A stretch of 64,000 nt of DNA. It comes from Desulfuromusa kysingii. GTDB taxonomy: Bacteria > Desulfobacterota > Desulfuromonadia > Desulfuromonadales > Geopsychrobacteraceae. The translations under genes were made by a program, and so were the position numbers. The notes under the pieces are model-generated. The model had not been told where the DNA came from and did not search any database. It saw only the letters and a list, made by a program, of their open reading frames with translations. This document shows positions 18,265 through 28,076 of the stretch, piece by piece (position 1 is the stretch's first letter; each line of letters begins with the position of its first letter). The stretch lies in NCBI RefSeq assembly GCF_900107645.1, contig NZ_FNQN01000006.1:186001-250000 (forward strand). The letters are read 5' to 3'.

Positions 18265-18519
18265 TTAACCCCGCTTATAAAAATTTATATTGCACTTTAC
18301 ACATTGCCAAGCAGGCGCATCAGTTGCAAATGTACAACCTCCGAGAACAATACGACCGGCAACTAACTGCTCTTCTAATTTCATTGTAAGTGCGGGGTTG
18401 CCATAAAGAACTGTGGCAATTAACGACGAGCCACATGCAGGACATTTGCGCGGCTTTTTTCGGTACCGTTTCATGTGTATATCAGTTTGCTTGATTCTTA
18501 AATTCTTGGTTCTCTTCAT
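18265..18519 (-). CDS. Zinc-ribbon protein (84 aa)
   Basis: A small basic protein with two metal-ligand pairs: CPACGSS near residue 23 and WQCVKCNINF near the C-terminus, forming a zinc ribbon. Between them lies GNPALTMKLEEQLVAGRIVLGGC, typical of small proteins predicted to handle nucleic acids or act as redox adaptors. The start could be ATG 18519, which overlaps the upstream gene, or ATG 18474 (69 aa); neither has a strong Shine-Dalgarno. It is cotranscribed with the SseB-like gene. Confidence 0.7.
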   Translation of the reverse strand: MKRTKNLRIKQTDIHMKRYRKKPRKCPACGSSLIATVLYGNPALTMKLEEQLVAGRIVLGGCTFATDAPAWQCVKCNINFYKRG

Positions 18520-18925
18520 TTTCTGCGTTCGTTTTTATCGGCTCTTTTTCTTTGGCTTCTTTGACAACCATTTTTAGCCATTTAATCTCTGCGGGTTCAA
18601 AGAATTTTTGTAGTTCTGTCCCATAATTCAATGCCCAGTAAATATTAGGTGAAGACATTTCGACGATCCCATGACCGGAAACTGCAAGGTATTTGGCGTC
18701 TTCATTGGCCCAATCGGTCAGCCGGCTAATGGTGTCAAATAACATCAGGTAGGTTTTATCGTTAGCCTCAACCAAAAGGGGTGGCGCCCCCTCCTCCTGT
18801 ACCGAACTCCCCTCCTCTGCTAGGATTGGAATATAGAATAGAGAGTTAAGAAACAACTCGTAAAACACCGCCTGTTTTTTTGCATCTTGGTTACAAAGCT
18901 GGATAGCGTCATCAATTTTCGTCAT
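18482..18925 (-). CDS. SseB-like N-terminal domain protein
   Basis: ATG 18925 is preferred over 18961 because AAGGAAC lies 7 bases upstream. The 147-residue product resembles the N-terminal domain of SseB (enhanced serine sensitivity): FYELFLNSLFYIPIL..., YLMLFDTISRLTDWANED and an AVSGHGIVEM strand. The C-terminal ~25 residues are a highly charged Glu/Lys/Asn tail, probably disordered. SseB-like proteins are poorly characterised; the assignment is by pattern, not by catalytic residues. It overlaps the zinc-ribbon gene downstream. Confidence 0.55.
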   Translation of the reverse strand: MTKIDDAIQLCNQDAKKQAVFYELFLNSLFYIPILAEEGSSVQEEGAPPLLVEANDKTYLMLFDTISRLTDWANEDAKYLAVSGHGIVEMSSPNIYWALNYGTELQKFFEPAEIKWLKMVVKEAKEKEPIKTNAENEENQEFKNQAN

Positions 18926-19193
18926 GAATTGTTCCTTGGGGAATGTTGATGAATTCTTCATAACGTGACCAACTTGGGCACTAACCCTTAATACATTGCA
19001 GAAATGAAGTTCATCAATTCACTAAATGGTTAAGTCGTCCTCAGCGGTTTTGAACGATGGTACAATCTTAGGTCATGATTCGTCCAGACGAAAAGAACAG
19101 CAATATGCAAACCGCTCTAAGAGAGCAAAACGGACTCTTTACTTCGAGGGATGATGTGTTGGCACTAAATCCACCGGGGCTGAGCAAATTCTA

Positions 19194-19370
19194 TTACGTG
19201 ATCTTTCGCTGGATTTTTTTGTCGCAACGGCTTACGGAACCGCTACAGTGGCACATACCGGTGAGTTGATGTTTGCCGTTTTTGGGCCTGGATTTGCAAA
19301 AATTTATAACCAGAACGGCTGAGGCAAAAATGATGAAAGTCAGTGTCAGGGTTGCTAGATAAGTCGTCAT
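19194..19370 (-). CDS. nqrM: NqrM-like small Cys-rich membrane protein (Na+-NQR maturation), divergent
   Basis: A 58-residue gene that starts 7 bases after the nqrF stop, with GGAG inside the end of nqrF. The product has one N-terminal transmembrane helix (residues 3-23) followed by a basic segment with four Cys: Cys25, then Cys40, Cys42 and Cys49 in GMCHCSGSVSRC. NqrM proteins have the same plan (one helix, then a four-Cys cluster) and sit directly after nqrF, where they are needed to install the Fe centre between NqrD and NqrE. Cys spacing differs from the Vibrio protein, so the call is from position and layout. Confidence 0.75.
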   Translation of the reverse strand: MTTYLATLTLTFIIFASAVLVINFCKSRPKNGKHQLTGMCHCSGSVSRCDKKIQRKIT

Positions 19371-19376
19371 AATTTC

Positions 19377-20600
19377 TCATGCTCCAAAATCGTCAAAGAG
19401 GATATTTTCTTTTTCCACACCGAGGTTATCCAGCATCTCTAAAACGGCCTGAGCCATCATTGGGGGACCGCAGAGATAATAGACAATATCTTCAGGTGCC
19501 GGATGGTCTTTAAGATAGTTGTCATAGAGAACTTGGTGAACAAAGCCTGTAGCGCCGCTCCAGTTTCCCTCTGGATCAGGATCTGAAAGCGCCACATGAA
19601 ATGAGAAGTTTTCGTGTTCTCTGGCTAACTGTTCAAAATCTTCAGTATAGAATAGCTCTTTTTTGCTTCTTCCGCCGTACCAGAAGCTGACCAAACGTTC
19701 GGTTTTGAGGGTTTTGAAAAGTTCAAAAATATGACTGCGTAGGGGAGCCATTCCAGCGCCACCACCAATGAAGACCATCTCGGCATCGCTCTGTTCCAGA
19801 TAAAATTCGCCGTATGGTCCTGAAATGGTGACTTCATCACCTTCTTTCAGGTTGAAGATATATGACGATACCTGTCCAGGTGGTGGTGAAGTTTTGTCAC
19901 CAGGTGGTGGCGAAGCGATGCGGACATTAAGCATGATAATGCCCTTTTCACCGGGATAATTGGCCATGGAATAGGCCCGTGTCACCGGAGTGTGAACGTG
20001 AGATTTATATTGGAACATCCTGAACTTTGTCCAATCGGCGAGAAAGCGCTCGTCTATATCAAAATTAGCATAAGACACGGTGTGCGACGGCACTTCGATC
20101 TGGATGTAACCCCCCGATTTAAAATCTATATTCTCCCCTTCTGGAACCTCTAGGACCAACTCTTTGATAAACGTGGCCACATTTCGATTTGACTTGACAT
20201 GGCACAGCCACTTTTTCGTTTCCAGAACTTCTGGATTAACTTTGATTTTAAGGTTGCGCTTGACAGGAACTTGACAGGCCAGACGGACGCCGTTTCTAGC
20301 ATCACGATTGTTGATTCTGGATTTTTCAGTAGGTAGAATAGCACCACCGCCAGATTCGACCGTGACTAGACATTGGGCGCAACTTCCACCACCGCCACAG
20401 GCCGAAGGCAGATATATGTGCTGATCGGCCAGAGCCGTTAACAACTTGCCACCGGGAACAGTGGTCAGTTCCTGGCTGTCATTGATGCTGATTGTTATGT
20501 CGCCTTCGGGCAGGAGCTTTTTCTTGGTAACAGTAATAAGTACTACCAGAATAAATTGAATAACAAGGAAGCATCCGGTACCGAATATTATTTCATTCAT
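19377..20600 (-). CDS. nqrF: Na+-translocating NADH:quinone reductase subunit F
   Basis: Electron entry subunit, 407 residues. It has an N-terminal transmembrane helix (3-25), a plant-type 2Fe-2S ferredoxin domain with Cys68, Cys74, Cys77 and Cys109 ([11 protein letters not shown] and RLACQ), then a ferredoxin reductase module with the FAD motif RAYSMANYP and the NAD(H)-binding [15 protein letters not shown], ending in CGPPMM and the C-terminal DDFGA. It oxidises NADH and passes electrons to the other subunits. It is 19 bases downstream of nqrE. All cofactor ligands are present. Confidence 0.97.
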   Translation of the reverse strand: MNEIIFGTGCFLVIQFILVVLITVTKKKLLPEGDITISINDSQELTTVPGGKLLTALADQHIYLPSACGGGGSCAQCLVTVESGGGAILPTEKSRINNRDARNGVRLACQVPVKRNLKIKVNPEVLETKKWLCHVKSNRNVATFIKELVLEVPEGENIDFKSGGYIQIEVPSHTVSYANFDIDERFLADWTKFRMFQYKSHVHTPVTRAYSMANYPGEKGIIMLNVRIASPPPGDKTSPPPGQVSSYIFNLKEGDEVTISGPYGEFYLEQSDAEMVFIGGGAGMAPLRSHIFELFKTLKTERLVSFWYGGRSKKELFYTEDFEQLAREHENFSFHVALSDPDPEGNWSGATGFVHQVLYDNYLKDHPAPEDIVYYLCGPPMMAQAVLEMLDNLGVEKENILFDDFGA

Positions 20601-20619
20601 CCCGTCTCTCCATCAGCCA

Positions 20620-21225
20620 TTATAGACCCGCGAGTCCCATAAATGCTATGGCCATCAGCCCAGCAGATACAAAGGTCAGTCCAAGGCCCCGTAAACCGGG
20701 GGGCGGATTGGCGTATTCCAACTTTTCCCGAATTCCAGCCAGCGCAACGACGGCCAGGAAAAACCCCCCACCGGCACCGATGCCGTAAGCCACACTTTCA
20801 GTAAAAGTATAATTACGTTCAACCATAAATAAAGAAGCACCGAGGATGGCGCAGTTGACCGTTAATAGCGGCAGGAATATCCCTAGCGTGTTGTAGAGGG
20901 TTGGGATAAAACGGTCAAGAACCATTTCCAGAATCTGAACAGTGGCAGCGATGATGGCGATATAAGTGAGCAGACCCAGGAACGTCAGATCAATATCGCC
21001 AAAGCCCGCCCAGGCAAAGGCACCCGGCTTGAGTAGATAATTCAGAATGAGGTTGTTGAGCGGGACGGTGATAATCTGCAGCACCAGTACGGCGCTGCCC
21101 AGACCCACGGCAGCTTTAACCTGCTTTGAAATGGCGAGAAAGGTACACATGCCCAGAAAAAAACTCAAAGGCAGATTTTCCATAAATATGGAGCGAATAA
21201 TTATGTCGAAATGATGTCCCATCAC
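20620..21225 (-). CDS. nqrE: Na+-translocating NADH:quinone reductase subunit E
   Basis: A 201-residue integral membrane subunit with six predicted helices. NqrE and NqrD form a symmetric pair that coordinates an Fe centre at the membrane mid-plane. The family features [20 protein letters not shown] and [13 protein letters not shown] carry the conserved Cys that ligate this centre. The start overlaps the nqrD stop by 4 bases. It is related to RnfA, but the surrounding A-F gene order with an NqrF reductase identifies it as Nqr. Confidence 0.96.
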   Translation of the reverse strand: MMGHHFDIIIRSIFMENLPLSFFLGMCTFLAISKQVKAAVGLGSAVLVLQIITVPLNNLILNYLLKPGAFAWAGFGDIDLTFLGLLTYIAIIAATVQILEMVLDRFIPTLYNTLGIFLPLLTVNCAILGASLFMVERNYTFTESVAYGIGAGGGFFLAVVALAGIREKLEYANPPPGLRGLGLTFVSAGLMAIAFMGLAGL

Positions 21226-21845
21226 TGTTTTTCCTGCTGTTGGGGATCAAGCGTTCGAATGATCCAGATAATCGTAGCGATGATGAAAAACCCACTGGCT
21301 GGAAGCACCAGCATGCCGTTTCTGATATACCAACCACCATTGGTAGTAAGTTGCAGGATCTCAACGCCGAATAGCGTTCCAGATCCGAAAAGCTCGCGAA
21401 TGAAAGCGACCAGCATCAGGATCAAGCTGTAGCCTAAACCATTGCCAATACCGTCCATGAAGCTGGCTACGGGCGGGTTGCTCATAGCGAACCCTTCGGC
21501 CCGACCCATGACGATACAATTGGTGATAATCAGCCCTACAAAAATAGAGAGTTGTTTCGAGAGTTCAAAGAAAAAGGCTTTAAGAATCTCATCCACAAGA
21601 ATAACCAAAGTGGCAATAATGGTGATCTGGATGCCAATGCGTACACTGTTGGGGATCTGAAAGCGGACGATACTGATGGTCAGACTGGAAAAAGCCGTCA
21701 CCAGTGTCAAGCAAATAGACATAACCAACGCCGTCGACAGTTGCCCCGTGACTGCCAAGGCCGAGCAAATGCCGAGGACCAATAAAGCGATAGGGTTCCG
21801 TTTCAGTATTGAATTTGTCAGCAGTTCTCTATTTGTCTCAGCCAT
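21222..21845 (-). CDS. nqrD: Na+-translocating NADH:quinone reductase subunit D
   Basis: A 207-residue polytopic subunit, partner of NqrE in binding the intramembrane Fe centre. The conserved blocks [20 protein letters not shown] and [18 protein letters not shown] each hold the ligand Cys. Homologous to RnfE but embedded in a six-gene nqr order. It overlaps nqrC by 8 bases upstream and nqrE by 4 downstream, so subunit synthesis is tightly coupled. Confidence 0.96.
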   Translation of the reverse strand: MAETNRELLTNSILKRNPIALLVLGICSALAVTGQLSTALVMSICLTLVTAFSSLTISIVRFQIPNSVRIGIQITIIATLVILVDEILKAFFFELSKQLSIFVGLIITNCIVMGRAEGFAMSNPPVASFMDGIGNGLGYSLILMLVAFIRELFGSGTLFGVEILQLTTNGGWYIRNGMLVLPASGFFIIATIIWIIRTLDPQQQEKQ

Positions 21846-22617
21846 CGATCCTTCCTCCCTTGTCTCTTAGCCGGGTCAGAAATGGTTTAAAACCGAGCTC
21901 GCCAAACCAGAAGGAGATGATATTATCAACGCCTTGGGTAGTGAGGGTCGCTCCCGACAAGCCGTCCACATGATAGATCATTTCAACCTGATCTTTTTTC
22001 TGATTGACGTGGAGGGCTTCTTCATTGGATTGATTGTAGATTTTTTTACCTTGCCAGCCCGATTGCCAGCGGCGGTTTTCTATTTCTCCGCCAAGCCCTG
22101 GCGTTTCACCGTGTTCGTAAAAGGAAATCCCGCTGACAGTGCTCATATCGCCCTCAATGGCTATATAGCCGTAGAGAGTGGACCAAAGGCCCTTCCCCCT
22201 TACAGGCAGGATGACTTGCCGCACAGTGTTATCATCCATGACGAGATAGACACGGGAGTATCTCTCCAGCCGCCGAATTCCGACAATATCTTCTGCCTTT
22301 GAAAGCGACTGGCCTAACTCCTCACTCATGGCAGCCTTGAGCTGATCAAATCCTTCTGGGGAAACGGTTGTAGCAGAAACGAAATCGCCGCTTTTTAGAT
22401 CAATAATCCTCGTCTCTATATTGCCGAAGAGATCTTCTACGCTTTTGGTGCTGTCGTAGAGCCCTGCAGCGACCAGAATATTCATTCTTCGATCCTGTAA
22501 CTTGTTTTTTTCCTGTAATGGGCGTAAGCCCACTGCCGCTCCACCGACGAGAATTGAGCAGAAAAAGGCCAAAACCAGGACCGAATAAAAAGGCTTATAA
22601 GCAGTTATGTCAGCCAT
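21838..22617 (-). CDS. nqrC: Na+-translocating NADH:quinone reductase subunit C
   Basis: A 259-residue subunit when started at ATG 22617 ([10 protein letters not shown]), which overlaps nqrB by 8 bases; the longer frame reaching 22689 lies inside nqrB and adds no homology. It has one N-terminal helix and a periplasmic FMN-binding domain. The flavinylation motif DGLSGATLT is intact, with Thr226 the expected covalent FMN site. Attachment needs an ApbE flavin transferase, which is not encoded in this window. Confidence 0.96.
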   Translation of the reverse strand: MADITAYKPFYSVLVLAFFCSILVGGAAVGLRPLQEKNKLQDRRMNILVAAGLYDSTKSVEDLFGNIETRIIDLKSGDFVSATTVSPEGFDQLKAAMSEELGQSLSKAEDIVGIRRLERYSRVYLVMDDNTVRQVILPVRGKGLWSTLYGYIAIEGDMSTVSGISFYEHGETPGLGGEIENRRWQSGWQGKKIYNQSNEEALHVNQKKDQVEMIYHVDGLSGATLTTQGVDNIISFWFGELGFKPFLTRLRDKGGRIDG

Positions 22618-23824
22618 GACGCAGCTTTCTCCTCTTGACGTTGGCCTGGATGACAAAATAGTCAAACAGCGGAGCGAAGACGTTTCCAAGTAGAATTGCC
22701 AGCATCACGCCCTCTGGATATGCTGGATTCGCAACTCGGATAAGAATGGCGAGCACACCGATGAGAAGGCCGTACATCCACTGCCCCTGCGGTGTGTGAG
22801 CCGCGGAAACCGGGTCGGTAGCCATAAAGACCAGACCGAAGGCAAAGCCGCCAAGGACCAGGTGATAATGGACTGGTATGCCGTTAAATGGATTTGCCGG
22901 ATCAGCCAGAAAAAAGAACAGCAGACTGGAGATCACGCCGCCGATCAGCATGGAGGTCATTATCCGCCAGGAAGCGATGCCAGTAACAAGCAGAAGTAGC
23001 GCGCCAAAGAGACAGGCGAGCACCGAAGTTTCTCCCATTGATCCGGGGATAGTGCCAATAAATGCCTGAGCCCAGGTGAAATCGACATTTTGCATGGCTT
23101 GACTCGCTGAAACGGCTTCACTGATCTGAGCCAGAGGAGTCGCAGAGGTAAAACCGTCAACGGCAACCCATACCTCATTCCCTGACATCTGGGCGGGGTA
23201 CGCGAAATAGATAAAGGCCCGAGCGACGAGTGCGGGGTTCATGAAATTTAAGCCGACGCCACCAAACGCTTCCTTGGCAAAGACAACGCCAAAGCTGATC
23301 CCCACCGCGGCCTGCCATAGCGGTATCGTCGGTGGCAAGGTCAAAGTAAAAAGCAAGCTGGTGACGAGAAAAGCCTCTGATATTTCATGACCCCGGATAA
23401 GGTTGAACAGGCCCTCCCAAATGCTGCCAACGACCAAAACGACAAGATAGATAGGGAGAAAGTAGAGAGCGCCGTGGACAAAGTTGGCAATAAAGCTCTC
23501 AGGTGAACAGCCGATAATGCTCATAATTTCCCCCCTCCATCCGGATGGAGAGGTGATGTTCAGAGACTGGAGGGCGAGGTTCGTCTGATAGCCGGTGTTC
23601 CACATGGCCATAAAAGTACAGGGGATAAGAGCAATGATCACGATGATCATAATGCGCTTGAAATCAATGGCGTCACGGACATGAGGTGCCGTGTCTGTTG
23701 TTCCGCTCGCCCCGAACAAAAATGAGTCGGTAGCTTCAAAGAGCGGGTAAAGCTTTTCCAGTTTGCCATCTTTGCGGAATAACGGTTCTATTTTTTGAAA
23801 GAAACGATCGAGTATTTTCATCAT
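22610..23824 (-). CDS. nqrB: Na+-translocating NADH:quinone reductase subunit B
   Basis: The largest membrane subunit, 404 residues with about ten helices. It forms part of the Na+ path and binds riboflavin and a covalent FMN. The flavinylation motif is DGFTSATPLAQ with Thr229 as the acceptor; Ser-Ala-Thr replaces the commoner Ser-Gly-Ala-Thr but keeps the acceptor. The start and the nqrA stop share one base (TAATG). NqrA follows the NQR pattern of binding quinone on the cytosolic face of this subunit. Confidence 0.96.
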   Translation of the reverse strand: MMKILDRFFQKIEPLFRKDGKLEKLYPLFEATDSFLFGASGTTDTAPHVRDAIDFKRIMIIVIIALIPCTFMAMWNTGYQTNLALQSLNITSPSGWRGEIMSIIGCSPESFIANFVHGALYFLPIYLVVLVVGSIWEGLFNLIRGHEISEAFLVTSLLFTLTLPPTIPLWQAAVGISFGVVFAKEAFGGVGLNFMNPALVARAFIYFAYPAQMSGNEVWVAVDGFTSATPLAQISEAVSASQAMQNVDFTWAQAFIGTIPGSMGETSVLACLFGALLLLVTGIASWRIMTSMLIGGVISSLLFFFLADPANPFNGIPVHYHLVLGGFAFGLVFMATDPVSAAHTPQGQWMYGLLIGVLAILIRVANPAYPEGVMLAILLGNVFAPLFDYFVIQANVKRRKLRHG

Positions 23825-25173
23825 TAGCCCTCCAGCTCTATTTCTGTGAGGACCCGACGTAACATGGGGCCGAATTCGCTTTTCCCTGGGCAGACAAAGG
23901 AAAGCAAGGCTAAATCTTCTTCGATCAGTTCCAAGGCACCAAGATTGCGCGCCTTTTCAGTGTCACCCACGGCTATGCTTTTCAAAATGGCGAGTGGAAT
24001 AATGTCAAGCGGCATGACTTTGTCATAACTGTCCACAGGAAAAATGACTCGTTTGCCACCCCAGAGGGCCGTGTTCATGGCAAATTTACGTGCTTTATGT
24101 AGTGCTGAACTGAAAACTGGAAGCATGGAAAATCGGCGTCCTCCAAGGCTTACCCAGCTGAAAAGGCCACGACTACTGCCTTCATGGAGTACCGCTATCT
24201 GGTGATGGTACCTGCCGAGATAACGGTGATAACCGTCAACCTCACGACCGTCAAGGATTGAGCCGGAGATGATTCTGACGGGTGTGGTGACAAGTTCGTC
24301 ACGGCATATCTCATCGATGTTGGCGCCAATGCGTGTTTTGATGAGTCGAGGATTTTTTACCGCCGGGCCACCAAGGGCAATAATTTTCTCTGTTAGCAGA
24401 TGGCCGGTTTGAAACAGATGGCCGATAGCGATGACATCCTGATAGTCTAAATGCCAGACGACACGGGTCTCTGAGGCTTGATCGATCATGTGAATGTGGG
24501 TGGATGGTAACCCTGCCGGGTGTGGTCCGGAAAACTGCGCAACCTCGATCCCCGGAGGTAATTGAAGATCAACACTCGAACCGGCTCTGAGACACAGATA
24601 TGTCGGCTGATCATGCATTTGGTCAAGAATAGTGAGGCCGGTGGAAAATTCCTTTTTGTAACAAGCGATGATGACATCTGGGTCAGGACTAAGGGGGCGG
24701 CTCTCCATGGCGGTGATAAATAGAGAAGCCGGTGATGATGCAAGGTCGGGCACCTTGCCGAAGGGCCGTGTCCTGAATGCGTTCCATACTCCTGACTCCT
24801 GGAGTATAGAGCGGATTTCTCCGCTTGCGTAATTTTCAGTGGATTTTTCCTGGGGGTTAAGGAAGGAGATGTAATCATCTTCTTCAATTTCAATGACCAC
24901 GGATTCAAATTTTCTTTTAGCACCGCGGTTAATTGAAAGGACTGTTCCCGTTGCCGGGGATGTATATCTGATCCCTTTGGTTTTCTTGTCGACAAAAAGA
25001 AGCTGCCCGGTCTTGACTCTCTCCCCTTCAGCGACTTCCATCGTCGGTTTCATACCGATATAGTCATCACCGCTCAACGCGACCCTGTCCACGGGTCTGG
25101 TCTCTTCTACGACCTGCCGTGGTTCGCCCGTCACCGGGACGTCAAGTCCCTTTTTGAAAGCAAATGTTTTCAT
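23824..25173 (-). CDS. nqrA: Na+-translocating NADH:quinone reductase subunit A
   Basis: First gene of the nqr operon, 449 residues, the family's usual length. A soluble subunit that binds ubiquinone or menaquinone next to NqrB. Recognisable blocks are the N-terminal barrel-sandwich (GMKPTMEVAEGERVKTGQLLF, then RYTSPATGTVLSINRGAKR) and the C-terminal SLGGRRFSMLPVFSSALH and CPGKSEFGPMLRRVL. All six subunit genes plus the nqrM-like gene follow on one strand with overlaps or gaps of 19 bases at most, so this is one transcription unit. It implies Na+-based respiration, fitting a marine habitat. Confidence 0.97.
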   Translation of the reverse strand: MKTFAFKKGLDVPVTGEPRQVVEETRPVDRVALSGDDYIGMKPTMEVAEGERVKTGQLLFVDKKTKGIRYTSPATGTVLSINRGAKRKFESVVIEIEEDDYISFLNPQEKSTENYASGEIRSILQESGVWNAFRTRPFGKVPDLASSPASLFITAMESRPLSPDPDVIIACYKKEFSTGLTILDQMHDQPTYLCLRAGSSVDLQLPPGIEVAQFSGPHPAGLPSTHIHMIDQASETRVVWHLDYQDVIAIGHLFQTGHLLTEKIIALGGPAVKNPRLIKTRIGANIDEICRDELVTTPVRIISGSILDGREVDGYHRYLGRYHHQIAVLHEGSSRGLFSWVSLGGRRFSMLPVFSSALHKARKFAMNTALWGGKRVIFPVDSYDKVMPLDIIPLAILKSIAVGDTEKARNLGALELIEEDLALLSFVCPGKSEFGPMLRRVLTEIELEG

Positions 25174-25612
25174 CGTCTATGAAAAATCCTTCGCTGAATA
25201 AGTTGAGTTAGTTATTTCTGTTTAGAACTCCTCACTGGCTGATAATGATCCCCTAATCGACGAGGACTAGAGATGAATCTTTTAGGCTTATGTCACGAGT
25301 CAAAAAAACACTAAAATCAAATATTGTTATGATTATTGTGTAAATGGTCGGTAGAAGGCAAGAACAAATCTGTATCCTGTGGGGCAAAAGTGATAGGACG
25401 CAAAGTTGCGAATGGATAACCAGGGGCATCATAGGTCCTAGCCAAGTCGATTAACATCGAGGTGATTAGTCATAAATTGATCCTTAAAGTGCGATCTGCA
25501 ATGCTGTCATCCTTGTCATGAAAATTTAATTTTCAAATCTGTGAAACCAAAGTTTAATAAATTTTTGTCAACAGGTTCATTTGAATCAAATCCCGCAGAG
25601 AGGGTCTTAAGG
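25174..25612. other. nqr upstream intergenic region
   Basis: A 439-base gap between nqrA and the PF04020 membrane-protein gene, both on the minus strand. The nqr promoter should lie here but I cannot pick a confident -35/-10 pair. On the plus strand, 25386-25475 holds GGGGCAAA, GGACGCAAAG and CCTAGCCAAG in the order seen in GEMM-I (cyclic dinucleotide) riboswitches, but the hairpin expected between the first two blocks is missing (7 bases only). Confidence 0.4.
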
Positions 25613-26014
25613 TTATTCCCAGCGATCCCCCTGTTTTCGATGTAATTCGATGTCCATAGACTCCACCCGCCCGCGATCACTGATAAAAGAACTAAGCCCC
25701 CAACTGACCAAGCTGATAATCAGTGAACCAAGAAGTGCCGCACCAAAACCATCCACATGCAGACCACCAATAACACCAGACGTCATCATCAGCAGAAAAG
25801 CATTGATCACAAAAGTGAAGAGGCCAAGGCTTAGGATGTTGATCGGTAAGGTAAGAATGATCAAAATCGGTCGGAAAAACGCATTAAGAATGCCCAAAAC
25901 CAGAGCAGCAAACAGTGCAGACCCGAAACCATTCACTTCAATTCCGGGAAACAGGTAGGCGGACACCATAATTGCCGCTGAAAGAATAAACCATCTGAGA
26001 AACAGACCGGACAT
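25613..26014 (-). CDS. PF04020 (phage holin superfamily IV-like) membrane protein
   Basis: A 133-residue protein with four hydrophobic segments and the family signature GILNAFFRPILIILTLPINI followed by LGLFTFVINAFLLMMTS. These small proteins (MMPL-like YvlD/holin 4 superfamily) are common single genes in bacterial chromosomes, and most are not phage holins. The C-terminal tail (DRGRVESMDIELHRKQGDRWE) is charged and cytosolic. It is isolated by long intergenic regions on both sides, and its cellular role is unknown. Confidence 0.8.
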   Translation of the reverse strand: MSGLFLRWFILSAAIMVSAYLFPGIEVNGFGSALFAALVLGILNAFFRPILIILTLPINILSLGLFTFVINAFLLMMTSGVIGGLHVDGFGAALLGSLIISLVSWGLSSFISDRGRVESMDIELHRKQGDRWE

Positions 26015-26280
26015 GAAAACTCCTTATTAAGGATTAAATGGAATTTAAAAAATTCTATCAGATTGGCTTCCATTTTGCTGCTCTTTTAAAAAAATGTTGA
26101 GAAAATATCTCAATAATATGAAATCTTAATTTTTTGAAATGGTCGAAAGGGATTATCTTTAGGATAGACTACTATCTGCTTGAAAGTACAAATCAGTGCT
26201 CAGATTCATGGGCTGAGATCTTGTCGATCAATAGTGTTTTGCGAGTGAGTGAGAGGCTTCAAATATCATGCGGATACCTG
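26015..26280. other. Intergenic region without gene
   Basis: AT-rich gap between the first lipoprotein gene and the PF04020 gene; I see no gene or RNA here. It is the downstream flank of the four-lipoprotein array. Confidence 0.5.
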
Positions 26281-26315
26281 AAGTGAGCCCCGCCCGTTCG
26301 GGGAGAGGCTCACTT
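26281..26315 (-). terminator. Hairpin after lipoprotein gene 1
   Basis: A 9-bp outer stem (AAGTGAGCC/GGCTCACTT) with an inner GC stem. It ends the minus-strand lipoprotein array; no T-tract follows. A GAGCCC-type hairpin follows each of the first three lipoprotein genes. Confidence 0.7.
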
Positions 26316-26345
26316 GTCTGTAATGAGTTAAAAGTGATAATTCCC

Positions 26346-28076
26346 CTACTTTATGTGACTTTCAACTCTATTATAGATAAACTCTAACATTTTAGGAACT
26401 TTAAGAATCTTCAGATAGGTTTTATCATTGTCGTCTGCCACATACGAAGCACTATAATATTCATCAATCTCTGGTGCATTTGGGTATTCGACGATAGTAG
26501 GCGAATCGAATGTAACATCAGCTGTCCCTGTCGGAATCCCTTCGCTGGTAAAATCAACGATCATTGGCATTTCATCCTCTTCAGACAAAAGTGTCACCGT
26601 TTGATCATCGTTGTAAGTCAAAGAGGTTGTTTGATTGTCCGTGTCATCCTCATCAGTTTCTACGGATACAAGTTGCCCACTATCGTCATAGGTAAAGGTA
26701 TTGCTCTGTCTGAAAGTCTCACTGCCATCTTCGAAGTTAACTTCTACTGTTTTTGTTAAAATTCCGTCCGAGTAGGTCACTATATTTGTTTCCGTACGTG
26801 TCGATGAAAGCTCTCCCCCAGGATAATCCTTTTCTTCATGGGTGTAGACCGTCAGGTAGCCGGCGTCATTGTATGAATATTCGTCACTCCAATATTGAGA
26901 GGTTCCTTCAAAAACACCGTCGTTGTCAGCATCCAAGAGATTTTCGTAGCTGTGCATAGCGAGATTGCCACTATCTGCATATGTATAGCTGTTGATGTCT
27001 CCATAATGTGAGGACAGTGTTTCGTTAATAGGATCTGGATAGGAGTATTGCTCTGTGGATGACATGGTCAATAAACCCTGTTCATTGTATTCCCAAGCCT
27101 GGTAATAGTGCCTCAAATAGTCAATTGTTTCGTCATTATCGTTGCTATAAGAATATGTTTCTGAGTCAGTGAGCAGACGACCAGCACTGTCATAGATATA
27201 GGTATGGAGACTAAATGTGTCGTACCCTTCAACGTTGTCATAAACATCAGTTGATGTCTTTTTAGAGATGAGTTGTTTTTTATCATTGTAGGTGAAATCA
27301 ATCTGATAGATATCTTCGTCACTTTTATCAACAATAGTCTGCATTTTTAAGCCATCAGCGTAACTATGGGTGTAGCTGTCTTCCTTTGTTACATCTCCAT
27401 CAGCAGTCACGATGTGAGAGATCAGGTTTCCATAGCTGTCATACTCGAAGGTGTGGACTGTGGTAGAACTGGTGTCGTCAATTTCGGTATGAATAAAACT
27501 GGTGATATCTTCGGCACTATTGTAGGTGAAGGTGTAAGTATCGGTTGTAATCCCATCGTTCACCTCGGTCTGCTTCAAAGGCAGGCCGGAAGGAGTATAA
27601 CTGTAATGGGATTCTTCTTGAATACTGGGTGTTGTGTCCATGACACCCGTTTCTTCGTCGGAATAATACCACTCTTGAATTAAGGAGGTGATTGCGCCAA
27701 AATTGCTGCTTAAAGCTGACTCTTGAGCAACCGGTGCCAAGTTGTTGTCATACAATATGGATGTTCCCGTAATTGCTGGATCGTATGTGTAGCTTTGGAC
27801 GAAGCGTGTATCAGGAACAGGGTCGCCATCGTTATCAGCATAGCTGGTTTCTTCGATTACTTGACCAATAACCTGCATCGCCGAATTGTATTCAAAGCTC
27901 TGAATGTATGTGTCCCCTTTTGTTGTTGTGGTTGCTATGCTATCGGCCCCATAAGGATATTGTGATGCTGTTATTTCGTGGTTTGAACTACTCCCACCAC
28001 ACCCTGATAAGACCAGTGGTAGCAGAATAAGCATTACCAGAAAATAGCTGTAGTGGCTGTAACATCGTTGTTTCAT
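26346..28076 (-). CDS. YD-repeat-like surface lipoprotein, paralogue 1 (576 aa)
   Basis: A lipoprotein: signal peptide with lipobox LSGC (Cys26), then GGSSSNHE and YPYGADSI shared with three paralogues downstream of it in the array. Much of the chain is a run of ~20-25-residue units built on Y-x-Y-(D/N)-x2-G-x-L, such as YIYDSAGRLLTDSETY and YNEQGLLTMSS, resembling the YD repeats of Rhs proteins. Acidic loops such as DADNDGVFE look like Ca2+-binding loops. The C-terminus (LTYNDDQTVTLL, DFTSEGIPTGTAD) is conserved. AAGGAG precedes ATG 28076. No toxin or enzyme domain is seen; a surface beta structure is likely. Confidence 0.85.
   Translation of the reverse strand: MKQRCYSHYSYFLVMLILLPLVLSGCGGSSSNHEITASQYPYGADSIATTTTKGDTYIQSFEYNSAMQVIGQVIEETSYADNDGDPVPDTRFVQSYTYDPAITGTSILYDNNLAPVAQESALSSNFGAITSLIQEWYYSDEETGVMDTTPSIQEESHYSYTPSGLPLKQTEVNDGITTDTYTFTYNSAEDITSFIHTEIDDTSSTTVHTFEYDSYGNLISHIVTADGDVTKEDSYTHSYADGLKMQTIVDKSDEDIYQIDFTYNDKKQLISKKTSTDVYDNVEGYDTFSLHTYIYDSAGRLLTDSETYSYSNDNDETIDYLRHYYQAWEYNEQGLLTMSSTEQYSYPDPINETLSSHYGDINSYTYADSGNLAMHSYENLLDADNDGVFEGTSQYWSDEYSYNDAGYLTVYTHEEKDYPGGELSSTRTETNIVTYSDGILTKTVEVNFEDGSETFRQSNTFTYDDSGQLVSVETDEDDTDNQTTSLTYNDDQTVTLLSEEDEMPMIVDFTSEGIPTGTADVTFDSPTIVEYPNAPEIDEYYSASYVADDNDKTYLKILKVPKMLEFIYNRVESHIK

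Noticed and set aside
19075-19269. 64-codon plus-strand frame
   Set aside because: Antisense to the nqrM-like gene, with no ribosome binding site and no protein-like pattern.
25613-26014. Phage holin
   Set aside because: PF04020 proteins are common chromosomal genes and no lysis or phage gene is nearby.
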